Assembly (NCBI GenBank): GCA_945787715.1
Contig: CALZJE010000003.1
Coordinates: 89,799 to 153,798, forward strand
Direction: 5' to 3'
DNA length: 64,000 bases
DNA from: an uncultured Ectothiorhodospiraceae bacterium
GTDB lineage: Bacteria; Pseudomonadota; Gammaproteobacteria; S012-40
The notes below the pieces were generated by a model. It made no database searches. It saw only the letters and a list, made by a program, of their open reading frames with translations, and had not been told where the DNA came from. Positions 16,636 through 25,099 of the stretch are shown one piece after another; position 1 is the first letter of the stretch, and every line of letters begins with the position of its first letter. A program made the translations under genes and the position numbers.

Positions 16636-17580
16636 ATGTCTGACCAAAATTCACTCATATTGTTAGTAGATGATGAGCCGTTAAATTTGAAGATACTAGA
16701 AGAAAACTTGAATGATGAAGGTTATAAAACTGTTAGTGTAACAAATGGTTTGAAAGCATGGCACTTGTTAGAAGATTCACATCATAAATTTGACGCTGTA
16801 TTGTTGGATAGAATGATGCCGGAAATGGATGGCATGTCGGTATTGAAGCGAATGAAGTCGCATGAGGAGATGCATAATTTACCAGTAATTATGCAAACGG
16901 CTAAAGCGGCCAAGCATGAAGTATTAGAAGGATTAAATGCTGGAGTTCATTACTATTTAACCAAACCCTATGGAAGAGATCAGTTATTAGCAATTGTAAA
17001 CAGTGTAGTAAGCAATTACCGATATCAACGAAAACTTGTAGAAGAAACGCTAAAGAAAACTGGTTCCTTGGCACTAATGGAGCAAGGTCGGTTTTCGGTT
17101 AAGTCGCTTCAAGAAGCATATGATTTAACCGCAATGCTGGCTAGTGCAACTGAAAATACTGACAAGGTGGGTTTAGGGCTTTCTGAGTTATTGGTTAATG
17201 CTGTAGAGCATGGAAATCTGGGCATTGGGTATAACGAAAAGAGTGAGTTTAATCTTAAAGGTATATGGGAGGAAGAGATTGAGCGGCGACTAAATTTAGC
17301 TGAAAACATCAATAAGCGCGTAACTATTGAATATGAACGAAGTGTACATGAAATTAAAATTACAATAAAAGATCAGGGCCAGGGATTTGATTGGCAAAAA
17401 TATATGGAAATAAGCGCTGATCGAGCCTTCGATAGTCATGGTCGAGGAATTGCAATAGCTAATATGCTGAGTTTTGACAGTATTGAATATCAGGGAAATG
17501 GGAATCAGGTTATTGTTACGGTGCTCCTGGACTCCGAAACTGAAACGACACAAACTGCAATAAATAAAGGGCTAATTTAG
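16636..17580 (+). CDS. Response regulator with C-terminal RsbW-like ATPase domain
   Basis: A 314-residue protein. Residues 1-125 form a CheY-type receiver: acidic pair Asp12-Asp13, phospho-acceptor Asp58 (VLLDRMMPEMDG), Thr88 and Lys110 (YYLTKPYG). Residues ~165-305 form a HATPase_c domain of the anti-sigma/RsbW type: the N box is LGLSELLVNAVEHGNLGIG (Glu184, Asn188, His192), the G1 box DQGQGFDW at ~246 and the G2 box SHGRGIAIANML at ~267. There is no DNA-binding domain, so output is probably by protein partner switching or phosphorylation. It is followed after two bases by the haem-domain gene and then a sensor kinase, its likely partner. Confidence 0.9.
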   Translation: MSDQNSLILLVDDEPLNLKILEENLNDEGYKTVSVTNGLKAWHLLEDSHHKFDAVLLDRMMPEMDGMSVLKRMKSHEEMHNLPVIMQTAKAAKHEVLEGLNAGVHYYLTKPYGRDQLLAIVNSVVSNYRYQRKLVEETLKKTGSLALMEQGRFSVKSLQEAYDLTAMLASATENTDKVGLGLSELLVNAVEHGNLGIGYNEKSEFNLKGIWEEEIERRLNLAENINKRVTIEYERSVHEIKITIKDQGQGFDWQKYMEISADRAFDSHGRGIAIANMLSFDSIEYQGNGNQVIVTVLLDSETETTQTAINKGLI

Positions 17581-17582
17581 TC

Positions 17583-18440
17583 ATGAGATTGCAAATGATT
17601 GGGGTCTGTTGTCTGTTAATGCCACTCGTTTCACTTGCCGATCAAACATTAATTGCTTTCAAAGTTGATAAGGCTCCTCTAATTGACGGAATAGCTGATG
17701 ATGTGTGGGAACATGCTAAGGAAATTGTGAGCCATGATGCGATTGCAGGAATTGATATCACAGTCAAAGCGATATACACCGACAAATACATTGCCTTACT
17801 TGCAGCTTATCCTGACAAAACTGAGAATCGTCGCCATCGCTATCTTGATTGGAATAAAGAAAAAGAACTCTACTTATCTGGCCCACTAAGGGAAGATACA
17901 CTGGTGTTTAAATGGAATATGGAGTTCTTCCCTGTAGATTTTAGTCTAACGTCGGATGAAGACTATAAGGCAGATATTTGGTATTGGAAGTCATATCGTA
18001 CCGATCATGCTGGATACGCTGATGACAAATATCAAATCTACAGCGAGATGCCTAAGCCAAAAAGTCTTCATCTGGTATCAAAAAAAGGACGTACATTTTT
18101 CCTAACTCGCCATGGGGATGATGGACAAGGAGCATATAAGGGAATACTTCCAATGGAATATTCAGGAGATAATATAGAAGGTACTTTACTTCATCAGCCA
18201 TCAGGTAGTCGCGCTGATATAAAAGCGAAAGGTAAATGGAGTAAAGGGATTTGGACAATCGAGTTCTTGCGTGAGTTAGATACAAATCATGGCGATGACA
18301 TTATGCTTGATACAAAATACTCTTATCAATTTGGCGTTTCAAGATATGAAATTGCTGGTCGAAAACCCGAGCCAAATATAGAAATCCCTCTTTTTGGGTC
18401 AGGTGAGATTACAGAAGTACTCACACTAAAATTCCAATAG
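17583..18440 (+). CDS. Exported ethylbenzene-dehydrogenase-type haem-binding domain protein
   Basis: A 285-residue protein with a signal peptide (MRLQMIGVCCLLMPLVSLAD). The mature part resembles the cytochrome c-552/DMSO-reductase-like haem-binding domain family (EB_dh): FKVDKAPLIDGIADDVWEHA, the opening 'to-be-bound x-x-x-D-G-x-x-D-x-x-W', then KAIYTDKYIALLAAYPDKTE, REDTLVFKWNME, ADIWYWKSYRTDHAGYADDK and GKWSKGIWTIEFLRELD near the end. Family members bind b-type haem in periplasmic enzyme subunits or occur alone. Here it sits between a response regulator (2-base gap) and a sensor kinase (11-base gap), so a sensory role in redox or ligand detection is attractive but unproven. Confidence 0.8.
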   Translation: MRLQMIGVCCLLMPLVSLADQTLIAFKVDKAPLIDGIADDVWEHAKEIVSHDAIAGIDITVKAIYTDKYIALLAAYPDKTENRRHRYLDWNKEKELYLSGPLREDTLVFKWNMEFFPVDFSLTSDEDYKADIWYWKSYRTDHAGYADDKYQIYSEMPKPKSLHLVSKKGRTFFLTRHGDDGQGAYKGILPMEYSGDNIEGTLLHQPSGSRADIKAKGKWSKGIWTIEFLRELDTNHGDDIMLDTKYSYQFGVSRYEIAGRKPEPNIEIPLFGSGEITEVLTLKFQ

Positions 18441-18451
18441 ATAATACATTA

Positions 18452-20473
18452 ATGTCTGTTAGGCTTTTCCATAATCTGGCTTTAGCACTTCTTCTTGTAA
18501 TCTTATTTGCCATCATATTCTTATCTTATAAATATGCTGAAGAAAATTCACAGCAGCTAGAAGTAATTGTTGAGCTTCATTCGCCATCTCTTGACAACTT
18601 AAATTCAGTTAATGATATGGTTAGGATATCTAATTTTCGATTTGAGTTATATTTAAGTCAATATCGAGTCAATAAAAACGAATTGATCCATATTATGGAT
18701 CGCTTAGCTGATATCACGGAAAGAGCTTTCTCACAACCTCAAGACATTAAGAAGAAATTGAACCGATTTAGAGAGCAGCTTAATGTTTACTTGTCGTCAC
18801 CTGTTAATGAAGAAATATCCCAAACTAGTGGGGAGCTAAAAGTAAAATTACGAGAACTGAAGGCTGAGTATGGGAAGCTTTATAGAGAGATAGTTGCTAT
18901 CAAGAATAGCAGCACCGTGTTGGAACAATTAAAAATTGCTAGTAACCTCATTAACACTTTTGAAATGAGACTAGAGCGATACAATGACGAAGACCTAGTG
19001 AAGATTGATGAAGTTATTGAGCCCCTTAATGCAGTACCATTTGTCTTGCAATCGCTTAAATCTAAAATTCAGGATGAAGTTGAGCATCATGAAGATTGGC
19101 ATGCATTAGAGGATCGATCCAATTACAACACGCTAGTCGATTCAATCGAACAATTAGATGAATTTGTTAGACGTAATAAAAAGGCAATTGAATTCTATTC
19201 AGAATCAGATCGGCAGTTTGATCCATCAATACTTTCAATTATTATGTCTAGAGAAATGATAAATGAGTTTCGTGATCAATCAAACACATTGGTGCGTTCT
19301 GTAACACAAAAATTGCAAACACATTTAAAGTCTCGTGAATCTGAAGTGTTAGAATCGACACTTGAAAATCAACGATGGTTTATTATATTTGCTATTATTG
19401 GTTTAATTATGTCGCTAGTCGTTGGAATCGTTAGCAGGAATGTAATATTGGATTCTGTAAACTCATTGATAGAAGGCGTTAAAAAATTCTCTCTTGGTGA
19501 ATTGGATCATAAAGTGGAGAATATCAAAGGTGCGGAGTTTAAAAAAATTGCCGATGCTGTTAATGAAATGGCAATTAAGTTGCGTGATAAGGAGATAGAT
19601 TTTGAACGTAGTATGAGCTTGGTGAATATGGCGTACAAAGAAATAATACAAAACAACGAAGAGTTGGAGGAAAAGGTTGAGGAGCGAACATCGAAGTTAG
19701 AAAATGCAATGAAGCTGGCAAAAACAGCTAATAGGTCAAAAAGTGAATTCTTGGCCAATATGTCACATGAGTTACGAACACCTATGCATGCAATTCTGGC
19801 ATTTTCTAGTTTAGGTGTAGAAAAAATAGATACTGCTCCAAAAGAAAAGCTACATGAGTATTTTAATGATATTAATGAAAGTGGTTCAAGGCTGCTGAAT
19901 TTGCTAAACGATCTGCTCGATTTATCCAAGCTTGAAGCAAGAAAAGAAAAGTTCCATCTGACTAAACAAAGCATGGGAGATGTGATTGATGATGTTGTCC
20001 ATGAGTTAAGTGTTTTGATGGCTGGTAAAAGTATCGCATTAGAAGTTGAAGGTAGCAATGTTAGCTTATTTGCATTTTTTGACCGTACTAAGATCATTAG
20101 TGTAGTTACAAATTTGCTATCTAATGCGATTAAATTTACGGTTGAAGGAAAAAAAATCTCGATTTCATTCAGTGATTCAGAATTGCCGGCTGGACGAAGA
20201 AGTACAGATTCAGGATTTGTTTCAGCTTTAACAGTGCGTGTAGCTGATCAGGGCGTAGGAATACCTACGGATGAGTTAGAGATAGTTTTTGATAAATTCC
20301 TTCAGTCTAGCCAAACCTCCACCGGTGCAGGTGGGACAGGATTAGGATTGGCTATCTGTAAAGAAATTATAGATGGTCATCGCGGTGCTATTTGGGCAGA
20401 GCACAATTCATTTGGAGGAACGACGTTTATTTTTTCTATTCCTAGAGAAAAAAATAAGAAATACATTAAATGA
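18452..20473 (+). CDS. Membrane sensor histidine kinase
   Basis: A 673-residue kinase. A first membrane helix at about 8-27 (NLALALLLVILFAIIFLSYK) and a second near 309-332 (WFIIFAIIGLIMSLVVGIVS) enclose a ~280-residue, mostly helical periplasmic domain. A HAMP linker follows (SLGELDHKVENIKGAEFKKI), then a coiled coil, then HisKA with the phospho-acceptor His439 (ANMSHELRTPMHAIL) and a HATPase_c domain with N box LLSNAIKFT, G1 VADQGVGIP and G2 GGTGLGLAICKEI. There is no receiver domain. It is co-directional and nearly contiguous with the haem-domain and response-regulator genes and is the probable donor for Asp58 of that regulator. Confidence 0.93.
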   Translation: MSVRLFHNLALALLLVILFAIIFLSYKYAEENSQQLEVIVELHSPSLDNLNSVNDMVRISNFRFELYLSQYRVNKNELIHIMDRLADITERAFSQPQDIKKKLNRFREQLNVYLSSPVNEEISQTSGELKVKLRELKAEYGKLYREIVAIKNSSTVLEQLKIASNLINTFEMRLERYNDEDLVKIDEVIEPLNAVPFVLQSLKSKIQDEVEHHEDWHALEDRSNYNTLVDSIEQLDEFVRRNKKAIEFYSESDRQFDPSILSIIMSREMINEFRDQSNTLVRSVTQKLQTHLKSRESEVLESTLENQRWFIIFAIIGLIMSLVVGIVSRNVILDSVNSLIEGVKKFSLGELDHKVENIKGAEFKKIADAVNEMAIKLRDKEIDFERSMSLVNMAYKEIIQNNEELEEKVEERTSKLENAMKLAKTANRSKSEFLANMSHELRTPMHAILAFSSLGVEKIDTAPKEKLHEYFNDINESGSRLLNLLNDLLDLSKLEARKEKFHLTKQSMGDVIDDVVHELSVLMAGKSIALEVEGSNVSLFAFFDRTKIISVVTNLLSNAIKFTVEGKKISISFSDSELPAGRRSTDSGFVSALTVRVADQGVGIPTDELEIVFDKFLQSSQTSTGAGGTGLGLAICKEIIDGHRGAIWAEHNSFGGTTFIFSIPREKNKKYIK

Positions 20474-20577
20474 ATCATGTTTGCATACTCTTGAGCAAAA
20501 TAACCTGAATTTGTTGTGAGGAGATTCCGATAACCACTCTAACGAAGCAAAATACGTAAGGATTCTAGGAGCCTAGC

Positions 20578-21261
20578 ATGCTTAAACGCATGGCATATGT
20601 ATTCATTCCATTTCTTATCTTATTGCTGGCAATTTGTTCATTTCCATTTAGCCAACAATTACCAGAAATATATCAGCTATTGATTAAGCTTGTTGCCTAC
20701 GCTATCTTGGAATTAGGCGTAGTTTTGGCTTGGCGATATAATCGAAGCCGTATTTTTTTTCTGTTACTTATTCTGATTTTTCTATTTGTCATATTAACAA
20801 CTCGAACGGAGCTAACAGAGGTTTCTTTTCTTAATCTCCTCTTCTGTTTAAGTGTTCTACTCCCTTTAAACACATTGATCATAAGCTTGTTCAAAATTGT
20901 TGCAGGCCATATTGGTGAAGTCACCGGCGGTGGTCGACCTGCGAGATATGGTGGTGAGGAGTTTTCGGTTATCTTTCCTGGTAAAAGTGTGACGGATGTT
21001 TTTGCTCATTTAGAAGTAGTGAGGCAGAAAATTGAAGAAACACCATTTAGTATTAGAGGAAAGGATCGGCCTAAAAAAGCGCCGGAAAAAGGGAGTGGGA
21101 GAAGAAGAACAAAAACAAAAACTAAACATGTGAAAGTTACGGTAAGTATCGGCGTTGCTGAGCTTTCTGAAAAAAACAGCACGCCTGATGAAGTGATGAA
21201 AGCGGCAGATAAAGCGCTATATCGTGCTAAAGAAAAAGGACGTAATCAGGTTTGTAAATAG
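20578..21261 (+). pseudogene. Diguanylate cyclase remnant with the first half of GGDEF deleted
   Basis: The 227-residue open frame begins with membrane helices (to about residue 105, LPLNTLIISLF) and then jumps to KIVAGHIGEVTGGGRPARYG followed by GEEFSVIFPGKS, i.e. the second half of a GGDEF domain, ending VTVSIGVAELSEKNSTPDEV and ADKALYRAKEKGRNQVCK. Absent are the D-x-L-T-G-L-x-N-R-R segment and the metal-binding D-x-D-x-F-K-x-x-N-D region that precede GG(D/E)EF in active cyclases. I recall a family with this same membrane part, GGGR-x-x-RYGGEEF and a basic insert in full-length form, so an in-frame deletion of some 130-160 residues around 20890 is inferred. Activity as a cyclase is not expected. 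It lies about 105 bases after the sensor kinase. Confidence 0.72.
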
Positions 21262-21314
21262 CAAGGAATTGCTATACTACGCTAACTTGTTAAATTCCAG
21301 CATTTATACCACTA

Positions 21315-21725
21315 ATGAACCAATCGAAACCCGAATTTATTCCTGCAGATAAATCATTGCGTAAAAACTGCTTGATACTTATTGCGCTTTATATCTTGCT
21401 TCTTACTTGGCTAGAGCCAATTATTGATTATATTTTAGCATTGGCGCCCTGGGATGGCTCTCAAGAAAGCATAATCGCTTTGAATGAAAGAAAAGTCTAT
21501 ATTGTAACGAATGCCTTTGGAGTAGCTCGAAGTTTGCCCATTATGGTATTTTTTTGGTTAGGATTTAAAATTAATCAAGCTCAGCGTTTACCACCACAAG
21601 GGATGCGTCTGCCACTAAAAGTTATATTAATAGAAGGATCGAAAGCTCGTATGCTAGGTATAACATTGATGGTTGTGGCAATGTTACTTTTATTGAGAGA
21701 GATATCAATGTTAGTGATAAGCTAG
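21315..21725 (+). CDS. Small membrane protein, unknown
   Basis: A 136-residue protein with three likely membrane helices: CLILIALYILLLTWLEPIID, SLPIMVFFWLGFKI, and MLGITLMVVAMLLLLREISM at the end. The second loop contains a proline-rich basic stretch (QAQRLPPQGMRLPLK). It lies 53 bases after the GGDEF remnant on the same strand and converges on the LTA synthase-like gene. The family is not recognised and no function is proposed. Confidence 0.6.
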   Translation: MNQSKPEFIPADKSLRKNCLILIALYILLLTWLEPIIDYILALAPWDGSQESIIALNERKVYIVTNAFGVARSLPIMVFFWLGFKINQAQRLPPQGMRLPLKVILIEGSKARMLGITLMVVAMLLLLREISMLVIS

Positions 21726-21762
21726 TAACCTGTTACAGGGGTAATTGAGCACTATCAGGGAA

Positions 21763-23697
21763 TTAGTTTAATCGATATGTTTGTTTAAAATACGAAACCG
21801 CTGGAAAAAGAATATGTGCCAGTGCATCCTTTTCAAGTTCTTTGTCCTCGGATTGTTTTTTAAAATCCAAATTATCATCAAGTAAAAACGTCTGTGGTGC
21901 CTTTTGAGGCTGATAGATAACCGCATAGTTATTCACGCGGAATGCTAGTGAATGAGTGTAAATCATTACTCCTGAGCCGGGTAAAGAGTTCTGCTTTAAT
22001 AAGTTTCTCCCAATCATGGGGTGTTCAGTGTCCATACCCAATAGGCCGACAACGGTTGGCAGTAGATCGATTTGGCTGCCAGTGGTTTTAATAATTTGTG
22101 GTTTAAGCCCAGGAGCAATGATAAGTGCCGGAATGCGGTATTTCTTGATTGGTACTAGATGCTTGCCACTAATTCGCATAGGGTGGTCAGCTGTTACGAG
22201 AAATACGGTATTGTTGTAATATGTTTCCTTTTTCGCCACTTCAAAAAATTTTCCGAGCGCATAATCAGAATATTTGGTAGCATTTTCTGCTGATTCGCGT
22301 GGCTCAGTGACCTGGTCTATTTTGTCGTTGGGATAATCGAAAGGTAGGTGGTTTGACATAGTCAATATTACTGAAAGAAAAAGTTTGTCCCCCTTTTGCT
22401 TGAACTCTTCATTCGCTTTATTGAAGGTGTCTTCATCCGAGACGCCCCAGCTGCCTCTATATTCTGCTGAATCGATATCATTTTCATCGATGACAACATC
22501 AAATCCATTGCCGAGAAAAAATGCAGACATATTATCGAAATGACCTTCGCCACCATAGATAAAACTGCTTTCATAACTGTGCCGTTTTAATAATCCAGCA
22601 ATAGTGAAGAAGTTATGTTGAGCTAAATCCATTTTCATAACGCTGCTGGATTTTGAGGTAGGGGGATAACCACTGACCATCGCTTCAATTCCGCGAGATG
22701 TGCGTGTGCCTATAGAGTATATATCCTCAAAGAAAACGCCTTCATTTCTTAATCGATCAAGGTTGGGAGTAAGTCCTTCTTTTCCACCTTGCGATTCCAC
22801 CAGGTCAGAACCTAAACCTTCCATGAGTATAATAACCAGATTAAGTGGCTTATCTCTTTGAATGGTGGGTTTTTGAATATGCAGAGTAGGTATCTCTGGG
22901 TCGGTAAAATCTTCAGGATTAACATCCATATATTTTTTTACCCGAGAAATGACTTCATCATAGGGCATATCGCCATATATATCCTGTGTGCGAATCGCTG
23001 AATTTTTTGACGTGTAATAGGCATAGCCCAATGAATAGCTGGCATTGAGTGATATTTGATTGGTTATATGATCATTTGAAAAAGCTGCGATAGAGGGTGT
23101 TGCATTTGCTTGACCGATACCTGAGCGCCCACCAACTATCAATAGCGGAATGAGAATAGGGAGTATCACTAGCCCTTTCCAGTAAGGCCATGGTTCGGCA
23201 AATTCAAACAGAAGATCGAGAGTTTTCCAGCAGGCTTTGCCAATATAAAAGAGCGCGATGGCAGAAATAATCATCAATATTTTATAATTTCCCCAAATCA
23301 TTGAAATCACTTCTTTGGGATGGCTGAAGTATTGGAAAAAGAGTTGATTAGGTCGGCTGCTATATTGATCAAGGAACGGCCAAGAGGTGATTTCCAGAAA
23401 GACAAAGCAGATAAAAATAAAGGTTAAGTAACACAAAAAAGCGATTCTTATTTTTTGCAATACTCTGAAGGGGATAAGCAACACCAAGAGCATAGGGATA
23501 GCTAAACACAAGCTCAGAATGATAGCGTCTGTTCGAATACCAACCGGGATATAGAGCCAAAAGTCATTTACGCTGGTCAGATTTTCAGAATAGACAAACC
23601 CGAGAATAACGCGATTGAGCGTAAACAAGATAAATGCCGTGAGTAAAAAAACAAAAATCGGCCCAAGTGGGCCGAGTTTTTTATAGAGTGACGCCAT
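21763..23697 (-). CDS. LTA synthase-family membrane sulfatase/phosphotransferase-like protein
   Basis: A 644-residue protein. Four to five membrane helices occupy residues ~10-190 (LGPIFVFLLTAFILFTLNRV first). The remainder is an alkaline-phosphatase-superfamily domain: LVIILMEGLGSDLV (metal-binding E), then SIGTRTSRGIEAMVSGYPPT with Thr as likely nucleophile, TMSNHLPFDYP, and VFLVTADHPMRISGKHLVPI with D-H metal ligands. In Gram-negatives such proteins act as OpgB/OpgE/EptA-like glycerophosphate or phosphoethanolamine transferases; the donor and acceptor are not evident. It is 20 bases downstream of the PfkB kinase gene. A terminator-like hairpin lies inside its first 45 bases (separate entry). 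Confidence 0.88.
   Translation of the reverse strand: MASLYKKLGPLGPIFVFLLTAFILFTLNRVILGFVYSENLTSVNDFWLYIPVGIRTDAIILSLCLAIPMLLVLLIPFRVLQKIRIAFLCYLTFIFICFVFLEITSWPFLDQYSSRPNQLFFQYFSHPKEVISMIWGNYKILMIISAIALFYIGKACWKTLDLLFEFAEPWPYWKGLVILPILIPLLIVGGRSGIGQANATPSIAAFSNDHITNQISLNASYSLGYAYYTSKNSAIRTQDIYGDMPYDEVISRVKKYMDVNPEDFTDPEIPTLHIQKPTIQRDKPLNLVIILMEGLGSDLVESQGGKEGLTPNLDRLRNEGVFFEDIYSIGTRTSRGIEAMVSGYPPTSKSSSVMKMDLAQHNFFTIAGLLKRHSYESSFIYGGEGHFDNMSAFFLGNGFDVVIDENDIDSAEYRGSWGVSDEDTFNKANEEFKQKGDKLFLSVILTMSNHLPFDYPNDKIDQVTEPRESAENATKYSDYALGKFFEVAKKETYYNNTVFLVTADHPMRISGKHLVPIKKYRIPALIIAPGLKPQIIKTTGSQIDLLPTVVGLLGMDTEHPMIGRNLLKQNSLPGSGVMIYTHSLAFRVNNYAVIYQPQKAPQTFLLDDNLDFKKQSEDKELEKDALAHILFPAVSYFKQTYRLN
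23651..23681. promoter_or_regulatory. Terminator-like hairpin inside the 5' end of the LTA synthase-like gene
   Basis: A perfect seven-base stem TCGGCCC (23658-23664), loop AAGT, GGGCCGA (23669-23675) is flanked by an A run on one side and a T run on the other. In the sense direction of the gene (minus strand) the hairpin is followed by TTTTTGTTTTTTT; on the plus strand by GTTTTTT. It therefore has the form of a bidirectional intrinsic terminator but lies within codons 8-14 (KLGPLGP). It could attenuate read-through from the gcv operon, or arise by chance from the Gly-Pro-Leu repeat. Confidence 0.5.
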
Positions 23698-23717
23698 ACA
23701 ATTGATTCAACTATATT

Positions 23718-24662
23718 TCACAAGAAACCTTCAAGTATATGACCAAAGTTCTCTTCATAAAGTTCAGCGAATTCTTGACGTGTAAAACTATGATTTTGAG
23801 GGCCATGTGATGCAATTTTTATTGCGCCGATTAACGAAGCAATACGCCCCGTCATTTCCCAATCCAGGTCATTCATCAAGCCATAAAGTAATCCTGCACG
23901 GTAAGAATCGCCACAACCTGTTGGGTCAGCAATAGTCGTCGGTTTTGCACAAGGAATTTCATGGCGATGCGTTTTTGTATAAATATGAGAGCCTTTGCTG
24001 CCTAGCGTTACGATATAAGCTTCAACACGTTCGGCAATTTCGTGAGGTGATAAACCAGTACGCTCTTGTAATAATTCGGCTTCGTAATCGTTGACGGTAA
24101 CCCAAGTGGCTTGGTCAATGAAGGCTAGAAGGTCATCACCATTAAACATGGGCATGCCTTGGCCTGGGTCAAAAATAAAAGGGATATTAGCCTCTTTAAA
24201 TTCGCGCGCATGTTGAATCATGCCATCGCGACCGTCAGGAGAGACGATTCCTATCGTCACCGTTGATGCATCACCCACTGAATTTTCGTGGGAGAGATTC
24301 ATTGCGCCAGGATGAAACGCTGTGATTTGGTTATCATCAAGGTCAGTCGTAATAAAAGCCTGGCCAGTATATTCACTGTCAATAGTTTTTATAAAATCAC
24401 GATTGATACCACATTTGTCCATCCAATCAGCATATGGGCCAAAGTCCTTGCCGACGGTTGCCATTGGAGTTGGGTTACCACCTAGCAACTGAAGGTTGAA
24501 TGCAATGTTACCCGCACAACCTCCAAATTCTTTGCGCATTTCAGGAACTAAAAACGAAACGTTCAACATGTGGACTTTATCTGGCAATATATGATTTTTA
24601 AATTTATCAGGGAAGGTCATTACGGAATCATAAGCATACGATCCACAAATTAGTGCTGTCAT
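23718..24662 (-). CDS. PfkB-family kinase, adenosine-kinase-like
   Basis: A 314-residue ribokinase-fold enzyme. Family signatures: N-terminal GGCAGNIAFNLQLLGG (PfkB signature 1 region) and C-terminal DPTGCGDSYRAGLLYGL (signature 2, with the catalytic Asp in GCGD). It also shows TVGKDFGPYADWM, GQAFITTDLDDNQITAFHPG and VTLGSKGSHIYTK, which fit the group of proteins usually labelled carbohydrate or adenosine kinase in gammaproteobacteria. It would phosphorylate a nucleoside or sugar with ATP in the cytoplasm. It follows dgkA by about 70 bases on the same strand, in the long run of genes beginning with gcvT. Confidence 0.87.
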   Translation of the reverse strand: MTALICGSYAYDSVMTFPDKFKNHILPDKVHMLNVSFLVPEMRKEFGGCAGNIAFNLQLLGGNPTPMATVGKDFGPYADWMDKCGINRDFIKTIDSEYTGQAFITTDLDDNQITAFHPGAMNLSHENSVGDASTVTIGIVSPDGRDGMIQHAREFKEANIPFIFDPGQGMPMFNGDDLLAFIDQATWVTVNDYEAELLQERTGLSPHEIAERVEAYIVTLGSKGSHIYTKTHRHEIPCAKPTTIADPTGCGDSYRAGLLYGLMNDLDWEMTGRIASLIGAIKIASHGPQNHSFTRQEFAELYEENFGHILEGFL

Positions 24663-24733
24663 TTAATTCTCCAAATTGGTGGAGTGACTAGAAAATAGAT
24701 GATTCAGTGCCACTCTCGTACTTTGATTTTTTG

Positions 24734-25096
24734 CTATCCTGCTATTATACACAACCAAATAATAGCCACATTCAGTAGGGAAAAGAACACAGCCGCAGAG
24801 CCAATATCTTTTGCTCTGCCTGACAATTCATGTTTTTCCAACCCAATTCTATCTACTACTGCTTCAATACCTGAGTTAAGCAATTCGACAATAATTACGA
24901 GAAGTAAACTTCCTAAAAGTAGCGCTAATTCCACACCCGTATCTGCGATGAAAAAAGCAACTGGCGTAAGTATTAGCGCAAGAAATGTCTCTTGTCGAAA
25001 AGCTTCTTCGTTTTTATAAGCAGCCACCATTCCTTGCCAGGAATATTGAGCTGCTTGAATAAATCGGAATAGGCCTCGATTTGCTTGCCCAGCCAT
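24734..25096 (-). CDS. dgkA: Diacylglycerol kinase
   Basis: A 120-residue integral membrane protein with the DgkA pattern: an amphipathic N-terminus (GLFRFIQAAQYSWQGMVAAY), KNEEAFRQETFLALILTPVA, then the active-site helix ELLNSGIEAVVDRIGLEKHE (E-L-x-N-S-A/G-I-E-x-x-V-D) and a last helix AAVFFSLLNVAIIWL. Length matches the family. It phosphorylates diacylglycerol to phosphatidic acid, recycling the lipid by-product of glycerophosphate or phosphoethanolamine transfer. That links it plausibly to the LTA synthase-like protein encoded two genes downstream. It is separated from gcvPB by only three bases. Confidence 0.94.
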   Translation of the reverse strand: MAGQANRGLFRFIQAAQYSWQGMVAAYKNEEAFRQETFLALILTPVAFFIADTGVELALLLGSLLLVIIVELLNSGIEAVVDRIGLEKHELSGRAKDIGSAAVFFSLLNVAIIWLCIIAG

Positions 25097-25099
25097 ATA

